From FEB-25 sp963726315 (lineage in GTDB: Bacteria > Chloroflexota > Anaerolineae > Anaerolineales > UBA4823): a DNA stretch of 64,000 nucleotides. The stretch covers positions 682,001-746,000 of the forward strand of contig CAVSBZ010000001.1 in NCBI GenBank assembly GCA_963726315.1, written 5' to 3'. The notes below the pieces were generated by a model that had not been told where the DNA came from, searched no databases, and saw only the letters and a list, made by a program, of their open reading frames with translations. The translations under genes and the position numbers were made by a program. Shown one piece after another: positions 34,243-43,435 of the stretch (its first letter is position 1; every line of letters begins with the position of its first letter).

Positions 34243-35676
34243 TTAGTCGAGGGCTTCAGCTCGTCCGACAATAGCGCGCGCCAGTCCATAAAAAATATAT
34301 TGATGGAACGGGTACAGTGAATACCAATAAAGCAGACCTGCCAGACCGTGCGGCTCGAAAAAAGCCGTTTGGATGTACAGTGTTTTTCCACCGTCAGCAG
34401 CAACGGCTTCGAACTGCATCCAGGCTGGGCCGGGCGCTTTCATTTCGTTTCGCAGGCGTAGCAACCGCCCCGGCTCCACCATTTCAACGATATAACCGCC
34501 CACCACATCCCCCGTTCGGAGGTCATGCGGATCGCGGCGATCGCGACCCATGCCTGGTCCACCAACCAGACTATCCAACATCCCGCGTATCTTCCACAGC
34601 CAACCTCCAAAATAAAAGCCCTGCTCCCCGCCGATGGCGCTGATAATTCGATAAACCGTATCGGTTGGGGCGGAGGTGTCCATCCGCAGCTGCTCGATGA
34701 ACATACCCTCGGTGGTTTTATGCGTCCGCCCTGCTGATAAACCCGGCTTCGCCCCAGCCCAATAAGATTCAACTTCACCAGCCCCATCCCGTTGCAGTGC
34801 TCGTTTTATTGCATTATTGTAGGAGATGAGCTCCAAGTCGAAAACTTCCTGGGCGTGCGGGTCACGCACCATCACCTCGCTCCTCAGACCGTCGATCAAG
34901 ATATGGAGGTACGGTGGCGGCAGAGGGGTTATCACATCAGCCCCGATGGCTAACATGCGGGTGGTCAGGATGGGCAGCTGCACAAGCCTGCGGTTGAGCT
35001 GTCGTGCGGCTGCGTAACCGCGCATGATGTCTCCATAGGTCAGCACATCCGGTCCGCCAATCTCATATATGGTATTCTTGGAATGTGGGTCATCCAGGAT
35101 GGCGGTTAAGTAATCCAGGACGTTCTCGATAGCGATCGGCTGGCACAAGGTGGAGATCCATTTGGGGGTGAACAGGATGGGGAGCCTTTCGGTGAGATAA
35201 CGGATCATCTCGAAGGACATGCTGCCAGAGCCAATAACGATGGCAGCTCGAAACTCAGTGACCGGCACACCCGAGTGCCGCAGCACATCCCCCACCCGCT
35301 GGCGCGCCTCCAAATGGGGGGAAATACTCCGGTCACAATCTCCCAAACCACCCAGGTAGATGATGTGCTTCACTCCAGCCCTTCGGGCTGCAGCACTGAA
35401 ATTCTCCGCCGCAGCGTAATCGCGATCGATAAAACCATCCACGCCATCTGCCATCGAATGCACCAGGTAATAGGCTACATCCACCCCTTGCATCACCGGA
35501 CCCAGGCTTGCCGCGTCGAGCAAGTCACCCCGCCGGATTTCAACCTCACCCCAGGTGTGGCGGAACCTATAATCAGGATTGCGCATCAGGCAGATCACGT
35601 GGTGTCCCAGCGCTTCCAGGCGCGGGACGAGCCTTCCACCGATATAACCGCTCGCACCTGCCACTAAAATATTCAT
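34243..35676 (-). CDS. NAD(P)-binding Rossmann protein with DUF2867 domain
   Basis: A 477-residue two-domain protein. Residues 1-300 are an atypical SDR (NDUFA9/YbjT type) with GASGYIGGRLV, YYLVHSM and IYLGGLGD. Residues about 330-477 are a DUF2867/START-like domain ending in YWYSLYPFHQYIFYGLARAI. The role is unknown; relatives bind quinones or lipids. It lies downstream of the MerB-like selenoprotein candidate with a 182-bp gap. Confidence 0.8.
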   Translation of the reverse strand: MNILVAGASGYIGGRLVPRLEALGHHVICLMRNPDYRFRHTWGEVEIRRGDLLDAASLGPVMQGVDVAYYLVHSMADGVDGFIDRDYAAAENFSAAARRAGVKHIIYLGGLGDCDRSISPHLEARQRVGDVLRHSGVPVTEFRAAIVIGSGSMSFEMIRYLTERLPILFTPKWISTLCQPIAIENVLDYLTAILDDPHSKNTIYEIGGPDVLTYGDIMRGYAAARQLNRRLVQLPILTTRMLAIGADVITPLPPPYLHILIDGLRSEVMVRDPHAQEVFDLELISYNNAIKRALQRDGAGEVESYWAGAKPGLSAGRTHKTTEGMFIEQLRMDTSAPTDTVYRIISAIGGEQGFYFGGWLWKIRGMLDSLVGGPGMGRDRRDPHDLRTGDVVGGYIVEMVEPGRLLRLRNEMKAPGPAWMQFEAVAADGGKTLYIQTAFFEPHGLAGLLYWYSLYPFHQYIFYGLARAIVGRAEALD

Positions 35677-35858
35677 CAGAGGTTTTCCATATCCTTATTA
35701 CCCCGCTATGTCCACACCTTTAAAAAAATGTGGAAAATGACAATATCTATCAACTATGCCTAATTATCTCATAAGAAATCTCGTCTCACTAAACTTTAAG
35801 CTTGAAACATGATCTCACGATAAACTCTCCCCCCAAACCCTATCTCGTCCGACAAGAG

Positions 35859-36605
35859 TTATCGAAATCCGAACAATGCTCCCTGAGTGATCGGCGTCAT
35901 GTACGCGCATTGCTCTAAGGTTAAATAGAGGCCTTTGACTTGCTTCACCTTCGAGCGGTATTCCCTGGCGTGTTCTTCTGACCAGAAGAAAACAGTATTC
36001 CGTCAGTAGGAGTCAATAATCGTCCGTTGGGTGAAATGTTCCCAATCCACGTCTGGCATGAACACCAATGGAGCTGCATCCTGCTCACGTACAGACACCT
36101 TCATATAAATGTCAATTTTGATGTGCAGGCTCTGACCGCAATGCGCGCAGCTTGTCTCTACTTCCACCGAAATAACCTTGTTCTGTAGCTTCCCTTGCAC
36201 GAAGGGTGCCGCGATGGCATCTTCCGCTCAAGCCGCATAGATTTGCTCGCCGCTGCTGAAACGGAGCTTGTGAGGGGTAACCTCAACAGTTACCGGATAT
36301 GCCCAGGTGACAGCACCTTGCCTGTTGCGCACCAGGAAGAAAAGCCTTGTTTCCAGCTCGTCCAGGATATTTATCACCTGGTCAAAGGGTAGATTTAATG
36401 CCTCGCAGATATATTTTGGCTCCAGCGGCTGCTGCCTGAGTGCCAATTCTTTCACCACGAAGTTCCGCACCTGGGTATGTGCTTCGGTCATGAAACTCAA
36501 ACGGGCGGGTGCATGTTCCGGAATTTGCGCCAGGTGCTGCTTCCACATTGTCGCGGGCACTTTTTGGATCTGCTGGTTCTGCCCTAGTAATATTGTTTGT
36601 TCCAT
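35859..36605 (-). CDS. MerB-like (alkylmercury lyase family) predicted double-selenocysteine protein
   Basis: The frame from ATG 36605 to TAA 35859-35861 contains two TGA codons, at 36228-36230 (codon 126) and 36003-36005 (codon 201). Read as selenocysteine it is 248 residues and complete: a winged-helix N-terminal part (about 40-100), then SSGEQIYAA-U-AEDAIAAPF and later RTIIDSY-U-RNTVFFWSEE, ending GALFGFR. Against E. coli MerB as I remember it, U126 falls on Cys96 (YAWCALD), Asp129 on Asp99, and U201 on Cys159 (SFCCHVHFF), which is the whole catalytic triad for cleaving carbon-mercury bonds. Each UGA is followed by a SECIS-like hairpin. AGGAG lies 10 nt before the ATG. Substrate could be an organomercurial or another metal-carbon compound. 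No selA, selB, selC or selD gene is in the window. The alternative is a pseudogene with two chance stops. Confidence 0.82.
35973..35990 (-). promoter_or_regulatory. SECIS-like hairpin after the second UGA
   Basis: On the coding strand TTCTTCT pairs perfectly with AGAAGAA around a GGUC loop (8 bp if the closing G-C is formed). The loop begins 19 nt after the UGA, inside the 16-37 nt window of the bacterial SECIS model, and GGUC matches the apical loop of E. coli fdhF. Confidence 0.75.
36188..36209 (-). promoter_or_regulatory. SECIS-like hairpin after the first UGA
   Basis: On the coding strand CCCTT pairs with AAGGG around the loop CGUGC. A further GC/GC pair lies below a small internal loop. 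The loop starts 26 nt after the UGA and has G at its second position, as the bacterial SECIS pattern requires. It is weaker than the second hairpin. Confidence 0.6.
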
Positions 36606-36627
36606 AAATAAACTGCTCCTGACCTCT

Positions 36628-38967
36628 TTATGTATTTTGCCTGCAAATAACCGGCAATAAGACCCGCTTTGCCTCACCCAATACTGCCCAGCGGGATAAG
36701 TGACCTGGAGTGGCTATGATGAGGTGATTGACGGTATCCAACGTGCTGGTGGGTTCTCTGTTCCAGCTTGACCCATCCCAATGGTAAATCGCCAGGGTTG
36801 CTTCGATCGATGGACCTGGTTGGGTATCCGAATAAGCAATCGTCATGGTAAAAGTCTGGCCGGATGATAATTCAGCGAGCTTACCTGTATCCGAATAGAC
36901 TGCCGTGAGCTCAAACGTGGCGCCTACTTCAACCCAATTGGCAAAACCTTCCTTGTATAAAAATTGCCGGTAAGTGAGATTGACCGTCTGGGTGAACGCG
37001 TCTGTAGGGAAGACCAGATTCGTTTTCCCATCCGTTGATGTCAGGCTGCCACCTACCAGCGGGATAATCGTTGAGACCTTATCGCTCAGCAGGCGCACGA
37101 TGACCAGCCCACCTTCTCTACTGGCGATATAGATGCAGTTGTTTATTGATACCGTATCATTGGCATAACCTTCATAAATCCCTGCATCGGTTGGAGCGGT
37201 CGGGTTGGAGATATCGATGATACGCAGCACCGGGCCATCATTTACGAATGCATAGTTGCCTGCAAGTGAAACATTGCTCGTCCCAAAAACGATATTCCCA
37301 TAGGCAACCACTGCTGGAGCAGTAGGGTTGGAGATATCGATCACTTGAAACCCACCGTATTTTCCAAAGGTGGCGAAGGCGTAGCTGCCTTTTACAGCGA
37401 CATCACTTGAATAAAAAGTGCCAATCGGCATGTAGTATCCAACTTCCTGGGGTACAGCCGGGTTGGAGACGTCGATGATGCGCAGACCACTCATTCCATC
37501 GGCAACATACGCATAGTTCCCTGCCACCTTCACTGCGTTGGCATAATTAGGTGTAACGTAGAAACCGATTTCCATCGGTATAGCAGGGTCAGAGATATCG
37601 ATGATCCGTAAACCACCTTCTCCATCAGCAACATAGCCATATTGACTCACCAGAGTCACATCCATAGCTGTACCCGGGGTATCGATGAATCCCACCGAGG
37701 TGGGATTTGCCGGGTTGGAGACTTCAATGATTCGTAACCCGCTGGCACCGGCAGCAACATATGCAAAATTCCCCATTACATGCACATTATTGGCGATATC
37801 TGGGATAGGCATAGAACTTATTTGAACCGGGGTAGCCGGGTCGGAAATATCGATAATGTGCAGCCCATAATACCCGTTGGCGATGTAAGCATAATTCCCA
37901 AATACGTCTACTCCATTAGCTGAAGCCAGGGTATCGTAGAACCCGACCTCACTCGGAGCGGAGGGGTTGGTAACATCGACTAAACGCAAGCCACTGACAC
38001 GATCTGCGATATAGGCATGGCTCCCCACCAGCACCACGGCGTTGGCGTAGTCAGGGCTATCATAAAAGCCAGCCTCGATGGGCGCGGTGGGGTTGGAGAT
38101 ATCGAGGATGCGTACACCGTTGGCTCCATCAGCGACATAGGCATAATTTCCCACCACCGCAATATCCACTGGGGGTTCAGGGACGAGGTAAGAACCAGTT
38201 TCCATTGGATGGGCCGAGTCAGAGATATCGATGATATGCAGCTTCATCATCCCGTCACCTACGTAAGCATAACCACCAGCCACTGCCACTTTACTGATGG
38301 GGTAAGATGGGGTGTAGAAGCCCACTTCCACCGGGGCTGTCGGGTCAGAGATGTCGACGATACGTAGGCCGTTGTATGAACCAGCGACATAAGCCAGGTT
38401 CCCTGATACAGTCACATCCCAGGCATAATCAGATGTGCTGTAGAAAGCAACTTCTGTTGGGGTGGCAGGGCTGGCAATGTCGATGATGCGTAAACCTTCG
38501 AAACCATCCGCAACATACGCATAACTTCCCCGTACAGTCACAGCCTCAGCAAAACCGGAGGTATCGTAGAACCCCACATCGACCGCCGCAGATGGGTTAG
38601 CGATGTCGAAGATGCGCAAACCGCTCTCATAATCGGCTGCGTAGATATAATTCCCTGCCAGGTATAAATCCTTGATTTGATCAGGTAAAAGGTCAGTCTG
38701 CCCGGTAAACCGAGGCACAGCAGGCGTCGAAACGTCCAGGATGAGCAAGCGTTGACCCGCACCAATGTATGCGTAATATGCTTGCCAGGCAACGGCATTC
38801 GCTGGTCCACCAATTTGGCCGATTAATTCTGGGATCACTGGTGACGTGGCGGGTTTATCTGGCGAAGCAACCTGTTGAGAACCCGCCTTTACCGCGCTGC
38901 TCCCTAAAACCGATCCCAGCATGAATATAAGCGTCAAAATAGTCCTGAAGATCCGCAGCCTCACCAT
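36628..38967 (-). CDS. secreted LVIVD-repeat beta-propeller protein
   Basis: A 779-residue exported protein. A signal peptide (MVRLRIFRTILTLIFMLGS onwards) is followed by about 13 copies of a 45-residue LVIVD-type repeat, each of the form YAYVADG..GLRIIDISNPA.P.EVGFY, up to about residue 620. A beta-rich tail (TDGKTNLVFPTDAFTQTV ... WDGSSWNREPTS) ends in VLLPVI. LVIVD repeats form surface propellers of unknown ligand. The ATG at 38967 follows GGAGGG, so the longer frame is not used. It lies 22 bp upstream of the MerB-like gene on the same strand. Confidence 0.85.
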   Translation of the reverse strand: MVRLRIFRTILTLIFMLGSVLGSSAVKAGSQQVASPDKPATSPVIPELIGQIGGPANAVAWQAYYAYIGAGQRLLILDVSTPAVPRFTGQTDLLPDQIKDLYLAGNYIYAADYESGLRIFDIANPSAAVDVGFYDTSGFAEAVTVRGSYAYVADGFEGLRIIDIASPATPTEVAFYSTSDYAWDVTVSGNLAYVAGSYNGLRIVDISDPTAPVEVGFYTPSYPISKVAVAGGYAYVGDGMMKLHIIDISDSAHPMETGSYLVPEPPVDIAVVGNYAYVADGANGVRILDISNPTAPIEAGFYDSPDYANAVVLVGSHAYIADRVSGLRLVDVTNPSAPSEVGFYDTLASANGVDVFGNYAYIANGYYGLHIIDISDPATPVQISSMPIPDIANNVHVMGNFAYVAAGASGLRIIEVSNPANPTSVGFIDTPGTAMDVTLVSQYGYVADGEGGLRIIDISDPAIPMEIGFYVTPNYANAVKVAGNYAYVADGMSGLRIIDVSNPAVPQEVGYYMPIGTFYSSDVAVKGSYAFATFGKYGGFQVIDISNPTAPAVVAYGNIVFGTSNVSLAGNYAFVNDGPVLRIIDISNPTAPTDAGIYEGYANDTVSINNCIYIASREGGLVIVRLLSDKVSTIIPLVGGSLTSTDGKTNLVFPTDAFTQTVNLTYRQFLYKEGFANWVEVGATFELTAVYSDTGKLAELSSGQTFTMTIAYSDTQPGPSIEATLAIYHWDGSSWNREPTSTLDTVNHLIIATPGHLSRWAVLGEAKRVLLPVICRQNT

Positions 38968-39509
38968 GGTCGCCCTCCACAATAAACCATTTACTCTTTA
39001 AGCTGGTTATTTTGTCCACCCTGATATATATAATACATCCTTTTTTCTGTTTTTCAACTAGACTCAAGACATCCTGTATGTTCTATTTATCTTCAGTAAT
39101 TACTCACTAATTTGTCCGTAAGAAGAAAATCCCGTACGTTATCTGATAATTTGTTTAGAATACATCCGCTAACCTGTACCTGCCGTTTTTGCAGGTATCC
39201 GTTAAATATCCGTTTACAGAGCTTTATTCGTGTATTTGTGTTCTTATTCGTGGATGGTTTCCTTGTCTATTTCTGTGTACACGCTGATTTCCTACCGATT
39301 GTGTGTAATTACTATTTTCATTTATCTCTTTCTCCGTTCATCCTCGTACAACGGCGGTTAAATCCTTGATTTTACTGTTATCTCTGAGTTTAGTTAAATA
39401 AATTCCTTGGTGTCCTTAGTGGTGTTCATATCTTTTCATTCCGACTTGCCCCATATATTTACGGTTATAATCTCCCTGATTTTATCCTGACCGAACCTAA
39501 AGAGCTCCC
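38968..39509. other. 540-bp gap between divergent genes
   Basis: No credible gene. A plus-strand open stretch at 39112-39369 has no family resemblance. TATAAT at about 39467 lies 38 bp before glyQS and may be its -10 box. Degenerate TTATCTSTG-like words recur, as at 51.8 kb. Confidence 0.45.
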
Positions 39510-42500
39510 ATGACCCTTCCCCTCGACTTCCAATCCATCATCCTCACCCTGCAGTACTTCTGGGCTGAGCGAGGTTGCCTCATCTGGCAGCCTTATTATC
39601 AGCAGGTTGGTGCGGGCACCCTCAACCCCGCCACCGCCCTGCGGGTGTTGGGACCCGAACCGTGGAATGTAGCCTACGTCGAGCCCTCCATCCGCCCGGA
39701 TGATGGACGCTACGGCGAGAACCCCAACCGCATGCAAATGCACTACCAGTTCCAGGTGATCCTCAAGCCCGACCCTGGCAACGCCCAGGAGCTGTACATC
39801 GCCTCGCTGGCTGCCCTGGGCATCGACCCGCTGCTGCACGACCTGCGTTTTGTGGAGGATAATTGGGAATTACCCGCCCTGGGTGCCTGGGGATTGGGTT
39901 GGGAAGTGTGGTTGGATGGGCAGGAAATTACCCAATTCACCTATTTCCAGCAAGCAGGAGGGGCTTTGTGCGACCCTGTTTCGGTGGAGATCACCTACGG
40001 GCTCGACCGTATCGCCATTTCCCTGCAGCGCGTGGACGGCTTCACCAATATCCGTTGGAATGACCGGCTCACCAGCGGAGACGTCAACCTGCAAGCCGAG
40101 CAGGAGCAGAGCAAATATTATTTCGAAGTGGCTGATGTGGAACGCTTGAAAGCAATGTATGACCTGTACGAGCAGGAAGCCAATGCCTGTCTGGCGAAGG
40201 ATCTGGTACTGCCCGCCCATGATTACATACTCAAGTGTTCGCACACCTTCAACGTGCTCGATTCGCGCGGCGCCATCGGTATCACCGAGCGGCAGGCATA
40301 CTTTGGGCGCATGCGCGACCTATCGCGCAAGGTGGCTGAGGCTTACCTAGCCCAGCGCCAGCACCTGGAATATCCCTGGCTGGACGAGAAAGCAGCCGCA
40401 GGTGTTACGACGTCTTCATTGGCGGCCAATTCTACCGCAGCAATCCCTGTGGCTCCATCTGACCTGTTGGTAGAGATTGGGACGGAGGAATTACCGGCAG
40501 GTGACCTGGATTCGGCTATAGAGCAGTTGCAGAAAAATTTCCCCGCCCTAATGGATGAGCTGCGCCTGGCACACGGTGAAATTCGCGTCTGCGGCACCCC
40601 GCGGCGCCTGGTGATGCACGCCCGTGAAGTCGCCCCACACCAACCTGACCTGGAACAACTGGTCAAGGGTCCACCTGCTGACCGCGCTTTTGACTCGTTT
40701 GGAGCGCCCACCAAGGCTGGCGAAGGTTTTGCACGCAGCAAAGGCGTCTCCGTGCACGACCTCCAGGTGGTGGAGATGGACAGCGGACGATACGTGTCAG
40801 TCAGAATCAGTCAGCTGGGTCTGCCAGCTGGTGAGGTGCTGAGCAAGGCACTGCCGGGTTTGATTGCCTCTCTGAGGTTCGACAAATCTATGCGCTGGAA
40901 CCGCAGTAATGTATATTTCTCGCGCCCCATCCGCTGGCTGGTCGCCCTGTTTGGTGAGCAGGTCATCCCGTTTGAGTATGCCGGGGTGCACTCTGGAAAC
41001 ACAACCCGCGGTTTGCGAACGATTGAACCTGCCGAGTTCGTCGTGAAGACTGCTGAGGATTATTTCAGGCACCTTCAAGAACAGGGTATCGTGCTTGAAA
41101 AACGCGCCCGTCTCAACATCATCCAATCCCAGATCAGGCAACTGGCCAGCCAGGTACATGGACGGGATTTACCGGATGAAGCCTTGTTGTCGGAGGTAGC
41201 GAACCTGGTTGAAGCTCCCACTTCGCTGATTGGCTCATTTGACCCGGGCTACCTGAAGCTGCCGCGCGAAGTGCTCATCTCGGTGATGAAAAAACACCAG
41301 CGCTATTTCGCCGTCTTTAAAAAGGAGCCAACCCAGGTCAGGCGAGCCCCCGCCTCCCAAAATTCGCCGGTGGCGGTAGAAAGTCAGCTGCTACCGTACT
41401 TCATTACCGTTGCCAACCACCCATCACAGGCTGATGAGCCGGCAGCCGGGAAAGAGCTGATCACCGAGGGCAACCAACACGTCATTCGAGCACGCTTCGC
41501 CGATGCTGATTTCTTCGTCCGTGACGATCGCAAGCATACATTAATTGATTTCCTGCCGCGGCTGGCTACGCTCACCTTCCAGACCAAACTCGGCTCGATG
41601 CTGGATAAGACCAGACGCATCACTTCACTTGTGCAAGTCCTTTCACAGATGCTTACCCTCAACCCGGAAGAAACAGCTACAGCCGTGCGGGCCGCAGAGC
41701 TGTGTAAAGCGGACCTGGCGACCAAGATGGTGATCGAGATGACCTCTCTGCAGGGGGTTTTAGGGCGATATTACGCCTTGTCTTCCGGGGAGAGTGAGGT
41801 AGTGGCTGAAGCGATTTTCGAGCATTACCTGCCTCGATTTGCGGGGGACCTGCTGCCAAGGTCATGCCCGGGTTTGATCGTCGGGTTGGCAGACCGGTTG
41901 GATACACTTGCGGGATTGTTCGCAGCCGGGATGGCACCCACCGGCGCACGCGACCCATTTGCCCAACGACGGGCTGCGCTGGGGCTGGTGCTGGCACTGA
42001 TAGCCCAGAACCAAAGTTTTGACCTGCATGACGGGCTTGAAGCGGCTGCCGGGCAGCTGCCAATCTCTATCGATGCTGCGAGCTTATTGGCCTGCCAGGG
42101 ATTTATCATTGAACGCCTGCGCAACCTGCTGCTTGAAACTGGTAACCGTTTTGATGTAGTCGAGGCGGTCGTTGCAGCCCAGGGATCCAACCCGGCGCGT
42201 GCCAACCAATCTGTGGTTCAGCTTTCCACCTGGGTGAGCCGTCCTGATTGGCACTCCATCCTGCCAGCCTATGCCCGCTGCGTGCGCATCACTCGAGACT
42301 TGAAGGAAACATTCGAGCTTGACCCTCAGGCCTTTGCTGAAAAAGCGGAGGAGAATTTATACGCAGCTTTGCTTCAGGCTGAAAAATCGCTACATATGGC
42401 TCGCATTCAATCGGTAAACAGTTTCCTTACCGCCTTCCTGCCGATGATCCCCGAGGTCAACCGATTCTTCGATGAAGTGCTGGTGATGGCAGAGGATGCG

Positions 42501-42590
42501 ACTCTGCGCCAGAACCGGCTGGCATTGCTCCAGCGAATCGTTGCCCTGGGCAGTGATGTTGCAGATATGTCGAAATTGGAAGGGTTTTAG
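39510..42590 (+). CDS. glyQS: glycyl-tRNA synthetase, alpha and beta chains fused
   Basis: A 1026-residue fusion of the bacterial heterotetrameric enzyme that charges tRNA-Gly. Residues 1-290 are the alpha chain (FQSIILTLQYFWAERGCLIW, GRYGENPNRMQMHYQFQVIL, DLEYPWL-like end). A variable linker of about 30 residues follows. From about 316 comes the beta chain (DLLVEIGTEELPAGDLDSAI, CGTPRRLV, then the HD-like and anticodon-binding parts, ending ALGSDVADMSKLEGF). Most bacteria keep glyQ and glyS apart; fusions are known in chlamydiae and some other lineages. Confidence 0.95.
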   Translation: MTLPLDFQSIILTLQYFWAERGCLIWQPYYQQVGAGTLNPATALRVLGPEPWNVAYVEPSIRPDDGRYGENPNRMQMHYQFQVILKPDPGNAQELYIASLAALGIDPLLHDLRFVEDNWELPALGAWGLGWEVWLDGQEITQFTYFQQAGGALCDPVSVEITYGLDRIAISLQRVDGFTNIRWNDRLTSGDVNLQAEQEQSKYYFEVADVERLKAMYDLYEQEANACLAKDLVLPAHDYILKCSHTFNVLDSRGAIGITERQAYFGRMRDLSRKVAEAYLAQRQHLEYPWLDEKAAAGVTTSSLAANSTAAIPVAPSDLLVEIGTEELPAGDLDSAIEQLQKNFPALMDELRLAHGEIRVCGTPRRLVMHAREVAPHQPDLEQLVKGPPADRAFDSFGAPTKAGEGFARSKGVSVHDLQVVEMDSGRYVSVRISQLGLPAGEVLSKALPGLIASLRFDKSMRWNRSNVYFSRPIRWLVALFGEQVIPFEYAGVHSGNTTRGLRTIEPAEFVVKTAEDYFRHLQEQGIVLEKRARLNIIQSQIRQLASQVHGRDLPDEALLSEVANLVEAPTSLIGSFDPGYLKLPREVLISVMKKHQRYFAVFKKEPTQVRRAPASQNSPVAVESQLLPYFITVANHPSQADEPAAGKELITEGNQHVIRARFADADFFVRDDRKHTLIDFLPRLATLTFQTKLGSMLDKTRRITSLVQVLSQMLTLNPEETATAVRAAELCKADLATKMVIEMTSLQGVLGRYYALSSGESEVVAEAIFEHYLPRFAGDLLPRSCPGLIVGLADRLDTLAGLFAAGMAPTGARDPFAQRRAALGLVLALIAQNQSFDLHDGLEAAAGQLPISIDAASLLACQGFIIERLRNLLLETGNRFDVVEAVVAAQGSNPARANQSVVQLSTWVSRPDWHSILPAYARCVRITRDLKETFELDPQAFAEKAEENLYAALLQAEKSLHMARIQSVNSFLTAFLPMIPEVNRFFDEVLVMAEDATLRQNRLALLQRIVALGSDVADMSKLEGF

Positions 42591-42594
42591 AGTT

Positions 42595-42622
42595 GTAGGG
42601 GCACGATATATCGTGCCCCTAC
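42595..42622. repeat. GTAGGGGCACGA-type palindrome, copy 2
   Basis: A perfect 28-bp palindrome, GTAGGGGCACGATA and its inverse, starting 5 bp after the glyQS stop. It may end the glyQS transcript. It is the same family as 33098-33123. Confidence 0.7.
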
Positions 42623-42723
42623 TCTCAACGACTCATTGTCCTTCATCCTGTCCAGGTTTAGTTGCTCGTAATGCTAATATTTTCTGTAAAGGTATTTCAG
42701 GACTTGACACTAATAACTAATAC

Positions 42724-43410
42724 CTACCCGCTATCCGCTGATTTAATCAACCTCCCCACCAACCCCGACCCTAATAATGCGAGTCCATCCGTGGTCATGT
42801 AATGACCGGCAGCTGCATCGAACAACACCGAGGCGCGCGCGGCGAACTCCTCATCCCCCGGGTAGAGGACGGCTGCCAGGCGGATGCGCGGCAGAGGCAA
42901 GAACGCAAAGGCAATCCCAGGAAGATCTGGCAGAGTAATGCCATCCAGCGATTGGGCTACCCTGGTAAAGGCATCCGGCTCATCGCCATAGGCGTGTGCC
43001 AGTCGGTCACCGCTGTAACCCTGGAATGCCTGGCTGTAAAAATTTCCCCCTGGCAGCTCGCGGTATCCGATCCAGCGGTCTGCCATAGGTGTGCCGTCAG
43101 CCTGGCGTAGATAATACAATAGCATACCGGCATCGTAAACGGAGCATTCAGTGCCATCTGATAGCTTCCATGCTCGCAGGTCGGGCAAGGATATCCTGAC
43201 CGGTTGCCCCCAATAATTCAGGCGGATATGCTGATCCTGCAGGATTGCCCCACAGTTGGCTGCCAGCCTGCCCGGCATTATGGTGCGGATTTCAGCGCGC
43301 AGCACATCCAGCTGGCGCAGCATACTCTGTTGCCAGGCCTGGTGTGCTTTTTCGACTGCCTCACCACCGGTTACTTTCATCCCGCCCGCTTGATCGGTCA
43401 AGCCTCCCAT
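42724..43410 (-). CDS. DUF3786-type protein
   Basis: A 228-residue protein with the DUF3786 pattern: AVEKAHQAWQQ, then AAILQ-like strands, DLRAWKLSDGTECSVYDAGM, LLYYLRQADGTPMADRWIGY and FAFLPLPRIRLAAVLYPGDE. Relatives of unknown function are often found near corrinoid or anaerobic metabolism genes; nothing here shows that. The start is uncertain: an ATG at 43458 overlaps the upstream gene by 23 bp, while the ATG at 43410 has GGTGGGG in front. Probably co-transcribed with the gene upstream. Confidence 0.7.
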   Translation of the reverse strand: MGGLTDQAGGMKVTGGEAVEKAHQAWQQSMLRQLDVLRAEIRTIMPGRLAANCGAILQDQHIRLNYWGQPVRISLPDLRAWKLSDGTECSVYDAGMLLYYLRQADGTPMADRWIGYRELPGGNFYSQAFQGYSGDRLAHAYGDEPDAFTRVAQSLDGITLPDLPGIAFAFLPLPRIRLAAVLYPGDEEFAARASVLFDAAAGHYMTTDGLALLGSGLVGRLIKSADSG

Positions 43411-43435
43411 CGATACCCCACCCTTCCCCTTCGGC

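Noticed and set aside
36003..36200. A separate 65-residue zinc-motif gene in this place
   Set aside because: It has only a GTG start inside a larger frame and its peptide is the middle of the MerB-like protein; reading it alone loses the N-terminus and both catalytic positions.
39112..39369. 85-codon open frame in the gap before glyQS
   Set aside because: No start context, odd composition and no resemblance to a protein family.
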